A stretch of DNA of 12,970 bases, from positions 1 to 12,970 of the forward strand of contig CALCHA010000319.1 of assembly GCA_937901265.1 (NCBI GenBank), written 5' to 3'. Below, in pieces: positions 10,001 to 12,970 of the stretch (positions are counted from its first letter, which is position 1; each line of letters starts with the position of its first letter). Origin of the DNA: an uncultured Phycisphaerales bacterium (lineage in GTDB: Bacteria > Planctomycetota > Phycisphaerae > WQYP01). A program made the position numbers and the translations under genes. The notes beneath the pieces are model-generated. The model worked only from the letters and a program-made list of their open reading frames with translations. It was not told the origin of the DNA and ran no database searches.

Positions 10001-12970
10001 GACGCCCTCGCCCTGGGCCTGCCCACCGGTGCCAACATCTACCAGATCCCCGCCAGCGGTGCCGCCAACACCTCCTACGGGGCCGGCATCTTCCTCAACC
10101 TTGAATCCACCGACCCGGTCACGGGCGATCCGATCTATCCCGATTCCGGCGTCTACACCTTCATCCTCAGCTACGGCATCTACTCCAAGATCGGCAACAC
10201 CTACCAGGGCCGCCTCGCCCAACTCATCACCCCCATCGCCGTCGTCGATGAAGAAGACAGCCCCTTCGGCGCCGGCTGGGGCCTCAACAACTACTTCCAG
10301 CTCTACCAGGGCGACGGGTCCGTCCTCCTCGCCGACGGCAATGGCAATTCGGAAATCTTCAACGCGCCCGCCACCCTCGGCGATCCCTACACCTCCGAAT
10401 CCGTCGACCAGTCCCAGTTGCTCCAGCAGTCCGACGGCACCTTCATCCGCAAGATGCTCGACGGAACCGTCTATACCTTCAACGACCAGGGCAAGCTCTC
10501 CACCGTCAAGGATCGCAACGGCAATATCACCACCTACGAATATGCCGGCGACCACAAACAACTCCTGGATATCAAGGACCCCGTCGGTCTCCTCACCAGG
10601 TTCCAGTACGCCGGCACCCACGTCAGCCGCATCGTCGGCCCCGACAACGGTGCCACGCTCTTCTCCTATAGCGGCGACAACCTCATCCAGATCACCGACC
10701 CCGACACCACCTTCAACACCTTCCAGTACACCAACACCACCTACACCCACCTCATGACCTCCGAAGTCCAGAAACGCGGCAACATCACCAACCCCAGCGA
10801 TCCCCGCGGCGGCGATCCCCAGAAAGGCCCCTTCGATTTCAAGGAAACGTTCACCTACTCCGTCACCGGTCGCCTCACCGGCGGCACGCGCGTCGACAAG
10901 AAAACCTTCACCCTCACCCCGGCGCAGCTCACCGCCGTCATCCCCACCTCCAGCACCTTCGACCCCCAGGGGGCCGCCACCTATGGCGTCACCACCGACG
11001 ACGTCCACGCCCCCATGCTGCAAATCCTCACCGCCCCGGGCAAAGACCCCGTCACCGGCGACCCGGTCATCGAAAATCTCGCCGCCGCCACTTACGTCGA
11101 TTTCAACGGCAACACGAAAACCTTCAAAATCACCGGCTCGGGTCAGCTCGTGCAGGTCAAAGATAATGACGGTACCGAAACCACCACCTCCCGCGCCCCT
11201 GACAATGGCCTCATCCAGACCCAGACCGACGCCATGCACAACAAAGTCATCTACACCTACGACCCCTTCAACAACCTCATCAAGCAGGTCGATTTCCCCG
11301 ACGGCCCCGGCTCCAGCCGCGCCGTCACCCAGACCTGGACCTACGAGCACACCTTCAACCAGATGACCTCCTTCACCGACGGCGTCGGCCGCACCACCAC
11401 CTTCGAGATCAACCCCGTCACCGGAAACATCACCTCCAAAACCCTCACCGATGGCACCAAGACCCTCGTCACCGGCTACAGCTACGACTCCCATGGCCTG
11501 CTCAAAACGCTGACCGATCCCGACCGCCACGTCACCACCTACACCTACGACGCGGATGAACGCAAAGCCACGATGACCATCGGCAGCTCGCTGACCCAGT
11601 GGTTCTACGACGCCGCCGGCAACGTCACCACCCTGATCGATCCCGACGGCCACACCACCGTCAGCACCTACGACAAGATGAACCGGCTCCTCACCCTCTC
11701 CCACCTGCTCACCGCCACGGGCCAAACCGCCACGGCCAGCTACGGCTACGACGCCGCCGGCAATCAGGTCAGCCTCAAGAGCCCCAACCAGACCGCCGCC
11801 GGCACCGGATCGACGCGCCTCGAATACGATCCGCTGAACCGCGAGATCAAAGAAACCGACGCCCTCGGCCGCACCAAAAAATGGACTTACGACTACGCCA
11901 CTCTGGCGGCCAGCTACTCCGTGGCGAACGTCTCGGGCGACCAGTACATCTCCTACACCGACCCCATGGGCTACACCACCACCACCGTCTATGACAAACG
12001 CGGCAACAAAATCGCCGTCTACGACGTCGTCGGCAACAAGACCACCTACACCCCCGACGCCGACGGCCGCATCATCACCATCACCAACCCCCTCGGGCAG
12101 GTCCAGACCTTCACCTACGACGGCCGCTCACGACTCACCAGCTCCACCGGCTTCGGCAACGGCGCCGCCGGGATGGTCACCTATGCCTATGACGACGCCG
12201 ACCGCCGCACCTCCATGATCGTGCACAACGCCACCGGCAGCGGCGACCAGCTCACCACCTGGACCTACGACATCCTCGATGGCGTCGCCACACAGCTTGA
12301 CCCGTCCCAGGTCCTCACTCGCTACACCTACAACGGCGAAGGCAAAATCACCTCCATGACCCAGGCCGTCGGCACCGCGGCTCAACGAGTCATCACCTAC
12401 ACCTATGACAACCAGGACCGCCTCCAGCACACCATCGTCGATGGCACCTTCGACACCACCTTCGTCTACGACAACGCCGGCAACATCATTGAACGCATCG
12501 ACCCGCGCGGCGCCGCCTTCGCCACCTTCACCAACTTTGACGAGATGAACCGCCCGTTCGAAACCATCGACGCCCTCGGCCACAAAACCGAAACCCTCTA
12601 CGACCTCGACAGCAACGTCATCGGCGTCATCGACGGACGCGCCAACGGCGACCGCTCCAATACCCAGTTCCTCACCAGCTATGGCTACGACGCCGCCGAC
12701 CAGCGCACCTCCGTCTCCGATGCCGCCGGCAATACCATCGGCCTCGCCTACGACTTCGATGGCAACCTCTCCGTCGTCACCGATCCGCGCACCAATGCCA
12801 GCGGCCAGCACTACACCACCACCACCACCTTCGCCTACGTCAACAAACAGAAGGTCGCCACCACCATCGACGCCGGCAACCACACCAGCGCCATCACCTA
12901 CGACGCCCTCGGACGCATCGTCCACATTCTCGATGTCCGCGGCTTCCACACTTTCTACCACTACGACGCC
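8..12970 (+). CDS. Giant modular Ig/beta-propeller/dockerin/RHS-YD repeat protein, partial at both ends
   Basis: One frame stays open for 4321 codons from the TGA at 5-7 to the right edge; codon 1 here is 8-10 (CTG), not a start. The first in-frame ATG is at 263-265, in mid-domain, with no ribosome binding site or signal peptide near it, so the N-terminus is missing. No stop precedes the edge, so the C-terminus is missing too. Domains run: propeller, Ig-like stalk with nine PIG repeats, first RHS entry module (GYGW, residues 1635-1638), dockerin (1943-1998), cadherin-like, BIG_2-like, ZU5-like and IPT-like domains, second propeller, second RHS entry module (SPFGAGWGL, 3418-3426), then about 29 YD repeats. 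RHS proteins of known structure form a hollow beta shell that often encloses a C-terminal toxin; Ig, propeller and dockerin modules are typical of surface or secreted proteins. I infer an extracellular adhesin or RHS-delivery protein. Its substrate and partner are unknown. No cysteine codon was seen. A cell-wall or surface-layer structural protein is the main alternative. Confidence 0.93.
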   Translation, partial: MEFSRVLVGANSEAVAAVVDLQAFAAGLNLGTGATAPDEAHEVVTPAPAGAVVATNPVFVQAQSGVPAHVGTNVPAFTTVISPLTMGSLITRVTQSGASIGPLGMVFLPDGQHVLISGGAGRNSLYLFTLSGGQALVPLATLDVPIYDMAFDAAGQLWATTGGGPLVQLDPTTGQILGRYGDGIGLGMAVSGNLLYLAAGSGIQTFDTVGHLFRPFSSTRADGLAIAPDGSLWGASWPVRGTILQFDAHGKVTAVLNVANAVGLAFGKVGTPLANLLFVTRDDGVLTLVDLSSLQTVDVATGGSRGDFAHVGPDGRLYLTQTDQIDVLFPLLPPQVIFTNPAAGSTVKPVVNSITVTFDSDMNALDGDAHSVTNLANYTLLDTTTGQLLPIGAITYDATSHTVQLWFESLRPDSYTLTISKDVQSTLAVGLEAAYTESFTLLVDFATLVPTFTNTRLNRATGVLTMDVTLTNTLAGAITAPVRLIFAGLGMTGDTLVGADGFTTDGHPYIDLLTSGLLLPGTTTLRRTISILDADGALITLLPQIVAALAPDQLPVVSSTPGTAALTGTPYTYRPQASDPQGGTLTYVLISGPARATVDGSTGVVVWTPLSSDPSKDAFDLRIYNNRGGFIDQLWTVNVTNQASPPVLAPIGKQTVNEGGVLHVAVGAFDAAGLPLVYWAENLPAGAIFDATSQAIDYRPGAHSAGTYTGVTVYVSDGINTVSTQFTVVVTPVAQPPLFGPLAPRTINEGSLLLLTLKATGQNGSTVSYAADALPPGAILNTATGVLTWQPRYNQAGTYTITFTASDASTSASQTLVINVLPGTAGVTFVPVQHLYIDAGQVLTIRIGVNDPEYPDSNAASTSVGTDVTGDTTNLAPLAFTHDPLPAGATFDPVTHVFTWIPTGGEAGDHTLNFGVTDTSDGTFDSTSFVVSVRDVNLPPVVAPVNNQTVTPGATLDIPVSATDGNGDPLTLTAVGLPGFATLQDFGNGTGVIHVAPGATQSGNFTITLTATDNGHGDANNRLSGSVQFVLTSTSPNLPPVMPFITDKVAVVGSDQAVTFAVTVSDFAQHTLTPSASGMPAGATFVGTSTYGVFLFSWVPQAADVGTRTITLTVTDATNGALFASRTFHVIVRTFDRAPVLAPVGAQSGAENQPLSLQLAASDADGDAIGYAATNLPAGAMVDPQTGLFTWTPAYGQAGTYRVVFTASDGASTNSTSVTFTISKSNRPPVITQVPNILGQEGTPISVALSAADPDNDGLTYSVVGTLPAGAAFDPLTQEMTWTPLPGQAGNYTLLFAVTDAGGLATQVALKVQVLHLNLPPVVSTLGQKQLLIGQAFSLQIPASDPNGDVLTYSASGLPDGAMLNASTGILTWTPTAAQGGRADLVIQVSDGQYTAVQSLGLIVSAAAVPPSLLIELTPSFPAVPGQSVTVHAAASSAVGIASLVLTINGVQRTLDANGRTTFVPPAAGHYAVVAIATDVNGVQTTTTADLKVKDANAAAPTANLLPPGLVTATTNLLGTVTGTNLDSWTLTLGVLGATGAATLASGTAATGSNAVLATVNPARLANGAYLLTLTATDISGRTATSTRVLEIDTTSKSGAFLDAVTDLTATLDGQTFAFTRTYNSLAASATGLLGYGWTLAGADAHLSSTVLPSAGANTLPNPFAVGTRVYVDLPDGTRAGFTFTPLLHTVGAVSYYTPGFTADPGVSYTLSTTPAQLSLVNGSFYQLGTGLPYNPASGGFGAYAYILTAPGGRAYDYAADGKLRQIVSGGLTFIWSGSGLIGPDGSRITFQLDGSGRLTSATGPDGTQVHYTYDAAGNLTSVNHDAYAYGANHLLTLALDDTPSAAAYDAQGNLTMSGPVLATLALGQSNSNTLIAGSTAFYAARVSAAELASSGGQVTLGFDAFHGGVHSVNFLTVTAPGAVLLPLAGFSGAYTAQLYLPGDVNGDGAVTGVDETLFAAALGSTTGQANYSLGADVNRDGIVTAADHSFLANNFGAVADRPPVATDGTAITYPGLDVTTDLATLAIDPQGLPLTYTFANVLGGAVRLSSDGHTAIFTPGAGFTGTASFDFAADDGVGTSNSGTVRVTVRNASLVNITFSQRDLVLAPGATLSLAFTGLFSDGGSAALPATYLHLTSSDASRFFVTSSGTLFAQNAGTALLMATANGVTAATPVTIGAADGRALQFFPLTYTLPLGVTRQFQVRYNDGTAPVDLAPASGNTRYFLSSLGVGTITADGLFTPTALGTVYVTVINGGQSIVAPITVTTATLGTTTVDSGGGLIGDAQGDSVGIPEGALAAGTQVTVTPITQAPYALPDGFDFYGGLNIDLHGAMLSQPASIAIKAPANMAPGAVVYLWAPFTVTDDPAVGPVQTWLLIDHMVVGSDGYMRTTSAPNSGFVGGFPNNGAALVSIDPTQVIAAGSADLGSILLLEGHINSVNSLGTIDLNVRYGGSSSAKYYAVAGPLGDIYLPSFSGIRTTITVDRRVGALKTTTSTSVQLNFDASTPEDQRVTVVALPLPPQLVYPTVPAPQILSATFDFGADLSHPNPRLVIKGINFLYDNPFSTSLNPLPLGTHLKDLYITYEIGGRDTFDNAGKVQAIGGLDARVLGSDARVTLVDLGMVNGLHEYELDVPVPNTIALGSAFVTVTRPSSEPLNGVFARQEFTSNAVNVLPQAQYVLAADGGTDASNLNYISVIDTTHTGLINGIQTAQPAPIAQIPLGIGTSNTALYPRFITVTPDGTRAYVTLQGDAGIAVIDLVALQEIDQVADDATKPETLGVQHIHLKNATGALPFAGAIDAQGHYLYISDQASGNVYVIDVDPFSPTYNQHVKTITLPANIAPLGLRGLAINAGSTRLFVTAPGRTLQGQYASDHGYVVAINIDPANPKGPFFDTSVPGAITAVGPDPYGITGTDNPIVMLFTDQLDDTKGMGQLVQTGTGTAEAYVPHYTDFTSFGIIRRWIEGRPNQAFGVSNATGIVYLPADTFKSVLGYSHPSYAFVTGYDKFVQDDPKHDPSLGPILSFNYYYTEKVVQADGSIIDGVRPVPIAAGGNVGIIRDPVDKNPLTDFLNPQTMPRLVAATRPVQNSFPDNLVLSGDYSKLLAGYQAQNAVFAFNTIQIVSDVETQARGTPIPNSDQLPAPYSVPDNLSRLLRGPLSTLPIDDIDKVIDLAADEEYYTNDARGLSWGVPPTGIFGETPNQEAPLFVGRLPRGLASTPHLTGSVIALGSTPYNQAPTLSAFPNNGLQVSAGLTATADVHTGALLETHNLPTYQSVGQTRGVTLTYDSLRADPTVIYYFSIDHLPTLTADQRLVVTLTARLGDFSKTADGLSASDALALGLPTGANIYQIPASGAANTSYGAGIFLNLESTDPVTGDPIYPDSGVYTFILSYGIYSKIGNTYQGRLAQLITPIAVVDEEDSPFGAGWGLNNYFQLYQGDGSVLLADGNGNSEIFNAPATLGDPYTSESVDQSQLLQQSDGTFIRKMLDGTVYTFNDQGKLSTVKDRNGNITTYEYAGDHKQLLDIKDPVGLLTRFQYAGTHVSRIVGPDNGATLFSYSGDNLIQITDPDTTFNTFQYTNTTYTHLMTSEVQKRGNITNPSDPRGGDPQKGPFDFKETFTYSVTGRLTGGTRVDKKTFTLTPAQLTAVIPTSSTFDPQGAATYGVTTDDVHAPMLQILTAPGKDPVTGDPVIENLAAATYVDFNGNTKTFKITGSGQLVQVKDNDGTETTTSRAPDNGLIQTQTDAMHNKVIYTYDPFNNLIKQVDFPDGPGSSRAVTQTWTYEHTFNQMTSFTDGVGRTTTFEINPVTGNITSKTLTDGTKTLVTGYSYDSHGLLKTLTDPDRHVTTYTYDADERKATMTIGSSLTQWFYDAAGNVTTLIDPDGHTTVSTYDKMNRLLTLSHLLTATGQTATASYGYDAAGNQVSLKSPNQTAAGTGSTRLEYDPLNREIKETDALGRTKKWTYDYATLAASYSVANVSGDQYISYTDPMGYTTTTVYDKRGNKIAVYDVVGNKTTYTPDADGRIITITNPLGQVQTFTYDGRSRLTSSTGFGNGAAGMVTYAYDDADRRTSMIVHNATGSGDQLTTWTYDILDGVATQLDPSQVLTRYTYNGEGKITSMTQAVGTAAQRVITYTYDNQDRLQHTIVDGTFDTTFVYDNAGNIIERIDPRGAAFATFTNFDEMNRPFETIDALGHKTETLYDLDSNVIGVIDGRANGDRSNTQFLTSYGYDAADQRTSVSDAAGNTIGLAYDFDGNLSVVTDPRTNASGQHYTTTTTFAYVNKQKVATTIDAGNHTSAITYDALGRIVHILDVRGFHTFYHYDA
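1010..1342 (+). other. Domain: SbsA-type bacterial Ig-like (Big_5), residues 335-445
   Basis: The segment opens with a strand followed by NPAAGSTV, then SITVTFDSDMN, later NYTLLDT, TVQLWFE, and PDSYTLTISKDV. This order is the hallmark of the Big_5 (SbsA Ig-like) family, in which 'P.nga..v....I.vtFs.pmd' is followed by 'v.l.....l..gtYtltv...v.d..G'. These are structural stalk domains of secreted and surface-layer proteins. It follows the propeller directly and begins the Ig-like stalk. Confidence 0.75.
1343..1660 (+). other. Domain: unassigned beta-sandwich, residues 446-551
   Basis: Alternating hydrophobic strands (VLTMDVTLTNTLAG, APVRLIFAGL, PGTTTLRRTISI) resemble the 'vtNts...l.gPlrlvl' beta-sandwich that precedes PIG repeats in other large bacterial surface proteins. 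I recognise the fold type but not a named family. It has no Cys, no metal-binding cluster and no catalytic pattern. It probably acts as a spacer between the Big_5 domain and the PIG array. Confidence 0.45.
1661..4231 (+). repeat. Nine tandem putative-Ig (He_PIG/cadherin-like) repeats, residues 552-1408
   Basis: Nine units of about 89-114 residues begin at about 1661, 1931, 2207, 2474, 2816, 3110, 3413, 3680 and 3956. The consensus is PPVxxPxxxQxxxEGxxLxxxxxAxDxDGDxLTYxxxxLPAGAxFDPxTGxxTWTPxxGQAGTY followed by a strand and a D-A/G turn. Units 7-9 match it best, each with a TWTP motif (for example FTWTPAYGQAG). Units 4, 5 and 6 are divergent: unit 4 carries an insertion rich in Asp, Ser and Thr after its first strand, and units 5 and 6 lack the standard TWTP box. 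The DxDGD turns suggest calcium-rigidified linkers, as in cadherin-like stalks. The units differ clearly in DNA, so this is an old array rather than a recent expansion. The likely role is a rigid extracellular spacer. Confidence 0.85.
4232..4789 (+). other. Domains: two Ig-like modules preceding the first RHS entry, residues 1409-1594
   Basis: The first module (4232-4492) shows SVTVHAAASSAVGIASLVLTI, cut here as SVTVHAAASS then IASLVLTINGV, followed by RTTFVPPAAGHYAVVAIATD. That is the 'vtltv.a.d..gv.sv.l.vnG....ld..G.atf.p...G.y.v.a.atD' pattern of bacterial Ig-like domains. The second (4493-4789) contains TNLLGTVTGTNLDSWTL and LANGAYLLTLTATDISGRT, a pattern I associate with the domain immediately ahead of RHS entry modules in giant bacterial RHS proteins. 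The juxtaposition with the FTRTYNS motif that follows supports this. Confidence 0.65.
4790..5572 (+). other. Domain: first RHS entry module with a short YD tail, residues 1595-1856
   Basis: After the Ig-like stalk come VTDLTATLDGQTFAFTRTY, then NS, and GLLGYGWTLAG (GYGW at 4910-4921). This is the usual RHS opening, in which 'vtRtYnSl....g.lGyGWt' starts the shell. It continues with DLPDGTRAGF and a strand-rich segment with paired DG turns, including GPDGSRITFQL and GPDGTQVHYTYDAAGNLTSVN. Only two YD-type motifs are present: YTYDAAGNL at 5441-5467 and the weaker YDAQGNL at 5552-5572. The chain then leaves the RHS fold. Typical shells carry dozens of such motifs, so this is either a truncated remnant or a dedicated plug domain. 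Confidence 0.75.
5573..5833 (+). other. Linker/beta domain ahead of the dockerin, residues 1857-1943
   Basis: This strand-rich stretch of about 87 residues includes ATLALGQSNSNTLIAGS, GQVTLGFDAF and HSVNFLTVTAPGAVLLPL, and ends in TAQLYLPGD. It resembles the small beta domains that directly precede dockerins in large secreted proteins of planctomycetes. I cannot assign it to a named family; a cohesin or carbohydrate-binding fold is not supported by any clear signature. Confidence 0.35.
5834..6001 (+). other. Domain: internal type I dockerin, residues 1943-1998
   Basis: Two F-hand calcium loops are clear. The first, DVNGDGAVTGVD, begins at 5837 and the second, DVNRDGIVTAAD, begins at 5936. 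They lie 33 residues apart and are followed by helices containing ETLFAAALG and HSFLANNFG. Loop positions 1, 3, 5, 9 and 12 carry D, N, D, T and D in both, as expected for calcium coordination. Dockerins in cellulosomes bind cohesins. In planctomycetes and related bacteria they occur widely in large non-cellulosomal surface proteins, usually near the C-terminus. Here the dockerin is internal, just after the first RHS module, and is followed by a cadherin-like domain. Confidence 0.92.
6008..6283 (+). other. Domain: cadherin-like / VCBS-type (Big_9-like), residues 2001-2092
   Basis: RPPVATDGTAITYPGLDVT opens the domain, followed by DPQGLPLTYTF, then LSSDGHTAIFTPGAGFTGT and ASFDFAADDGVGTSNSGTV. 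The order 'PPva.d......g....idla..DpdgdpLt......g.....dG..ftPapgftGtdsFtytvsDg' is the Big_9/cadherin-like signature. It is probably a calcium-bound stalk domain. It comes straight after the dockerin and opens the second half of the protein. Confidence 0.82.
6284..6808 (+). other. Domains: two BIG_2-like Ig modules, residues 2093-2267
   Basis: The first (6284-6553) has DLVLAPGATLSLAFTGLFSDG, shown here as LVLAPGATLSL then TGLFSDGG, followed by LTSSDASRF and NAGTALLMATANG. The second (6554-6808) has YTLPLGVTRQFQVRYNDGT, LGVGTITADGLFTPTALG and VYVTVING. 'l..G.t.ql.v...dg......t..ss....i...G.vta...Gta.vta...g' is the BIG_2 (intimin/invasin-type) pattern. The second copy is the more typical. These are spacer domains of surface adhesins. 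Confidence 0.68.
6809..7246 (+). other. Domain: ZU5-like, residues 2268-2413
   Basis: SGGGLIGDAQGDSVGIPEG, followed by ALAAGTQVTVTPI, matches the ZU5-family start (GG.v....g..l.IPpGAl..gt.ItltP). Later come LNIDLHGAMLSQPASIAI, the expected strand where ZU5 domains read 'p.G..f..Pv.l.i.', and then VYLWAPFTV and GFVGGFP. ZU5 domains are best known from ankyrins and netrin receptors but also occur in bacterial surface proteins. No autoproteolytic HFS/HFD-type motif is evident, so I read it as a non-cleaving structural module. Confidence 0.6.
7247..8026 (+). other. Region: Ig-like strand domain followed by an IPT/TIG-like domain, residues 2414-2673
   Basis: The first part (7247-7591) is a beta domain with SADLGSILLLEGHINSV, LGTIDLNVRYGG, GIRTTITVDRR and RVTVVALPLPP. 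The second (7592-8026) starts PQILSATFDFGADL and continues with NPRLVIKGINFLYDN, where an inner strand plus 'i.G.nF' suggests an IPT/TIG fold. It ends ALGSAFVTVTRPSSEP. Neither part is a strong family match. Position suggests stalk modules between the ZU5-like domain and the second propeller. Confidence 0.45.
8027..9364 (+). other. Domain: second beta-propeller (YVTN/YncE-like), residues 2675-3120
   Basis: Blade motifs recur: YPRFITVTPDGTRAYVTLQ, then AGIAVIDL; AGAIDAQGHYLYISDQ, then GNVYVIDVDP; RGLAINAGSTRLFVTAPG, then GYVVAINIDP; NQAFGVSNATGIVYLPAD; and FPDNLVLSGDYSKLLAGYQ, then AVFAFNTI. This is the YVTN/YncE pattern of 'p.giavspDGt.lYvt......v.vid'. At roughly 446 residues it is longer than a plain seven-blade propeller (about 300-330), with inserts around 8740-8900 and 9000-9180. 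It precedes the second RHS module, as the first propeller stands ahead of the first. Confidence 0.8.
9365..9748 (+). other. Linker of unknown fold between second propeller and RHS domain, residues 3120-3248
   Basis: The segment contains Pro-rich stretches (RGTPIPNSDQLPAPYSVPDN), an acidic patch likely to be helical (PIDDIDKVIDLAADEEYY) and a Gly/Pro-rich tail (LPRGLASTPHLTGS). No family is recognised. It sits where the chain passes from the propeller to the RHS entry and may form a hinge or docking region. Although written as one string here, no part matches a protease or transglutaminase signature. Confidence 0.35.
9749..10258 (+). other. Domain: pre-RHS beta domain, residues 3249-3418
   Basis: DVHTGALLETHNLPTYQSV, followed by GQTRGVTLTYDSLRADP, matches the segment I know ahead of the RHS core in giant bacterial RHS proteins ('v.l.tG.l...h.l.tYqSlGqsrgltL.YdSlradPr.i'). 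It is followed by YFSIDHL, QRLVVTLTARLGD and a strand ending in SGVYTFILSYGIY. It leads directly into the SPFGAGWGL motif. The likely role is to start or cap the RHS shell from the outside. Confidence 0.7.
10259..10510 (+). other. Domain: second RHS entry module, residues 3418-3501
   Basis: SPFGAGWGLNNYFQLYQ is followed by GDGSVLLADGNGN, then DGTFIRKMLDGTVYTFNDQ and GKLSTVKDRNGN at the border with the repeats. 'SpfGaGWsl.gl.rl...dGsvll.dGdG....F......dG.y.r...dG....Fd..G.l....DrnGN' is the standard opening of an RHS shell. Unlike the first entry module at 4790-5572, this one feeds a long YD array. Confidence 0.88.
10511..12970 (+). repeat. RHS/YD repeat array, about 29 units, open at right edge; residues 3502-4321
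   Basis: The pattern is [T/Y]-x-Y-D-x-x-G/N-[N/R]-[L/I/V]-x-x-x-x-D-x-x-G at about 20-25 residue spacing. Clear copies are WFYDAAGNVTTLIDPDG (near 11600), YGYDAAGNQVSLKSP (near 11740), TTVYDKRGNKIAVYD (near 11980), FVYDNAGNIIERIDPRG (near 12465), YGYDAADQRTSVSD (near 12680) and ITYDALGRIVHILDVRG (near 12895). I count about 29 units. Each adds a strand pair to a spiral beta shell in TcC/RHS structures. Units differ in DNA, so there is no sign of recent duplication. The array lacks the RHS core end (a DPxGL autoproteolysis motif) within the window. A stretch of about 400 bases at 10841-11245 departs from the YD pattern. Confidence 0.93.

Noticed and set aside
9369..10757. 462-codon plus-strand open frame in another register
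   Set aside because: The product is almost entirely Ser, Pro, Thr, Ala and Arg, as expected from reading C-rich codons one base out of frame. The region is covered by the RHS entry and pre-RHS domain.
12815..12829. (ACC)5 run, considered as a microsatellite or slippage site
   Set aside because: It encodes five Thr in frame within a YD repeat and reflects the C-ending codon preference; the frame continues intact on both sides.

Overview
The whole window is one enormous protein-coding gene on the + strand. Reading in the frame whose codons begin at positions 2, 5, 8 and so on, there is an in-frame TGA at 5-7. After that I found no stop codon in a hand translation from 8 to the last base, 12970. 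That is 4321 sense codons, running off the right edge. No intergenic stretch, RNA gene, mobile element, CRISPR array, promoter or terminator is visible. Every other long open frame, on either strand, is a compositional shadow of this gene.

The predicted product is a giant, secreted-type modular protein built from beta-rich extracellular domains and RHS/YD repeats. Left to right it holds: a beta-propeller (8-1009); an SbsA-type Ig-like domain (1010-1342) and another beta-sandwich (1343-1660); nine tandem putative-Ig (He_PIG/cadherin-like) repeats (1661-4231); two more Ig-like domains (4232-4789); a first RHS entry module with only about two YD motifs (4790-5572); a linker and an internal type I dockerin (5573-6001); a cadherin-like domain and two BIG_2-like domains (6008-6808); a ZU5-like domain (6809-7246); an Ig/IPT-like region (7247-8026); a second beta-propeller of YVTN/YncE type (8027-9364); a linker and pre-RHS strand domain (9365-10258); a second, full RHS entry module (10259-10510); and about 29 YD repeats (10511-12970), still continuing at the edge. 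The protein therefore looks bipartite. Each half has a propeller, an Ig-like stalk and an RHS entry module, and the dockerin sits near the join.

The organism is probably a high-GC member of the Planctomycetota or a related PVC-group bacterium. This rests on the DxNxDG dockerin, the giant Ig/propeller/RHS architecture and the GC-rich codons. It is inference from family knowledge, not a database match. The true N-terminus (signal peptide, ribosome binding site) and the C-terminus (end of the RHS shell, possible variable tip) lie outside the window. Two sequence-level oddities stand out. Codon choice changes from G-ending in the first third to C-ending in the last third, and no cysteine codon was seen anywhere in the frame.
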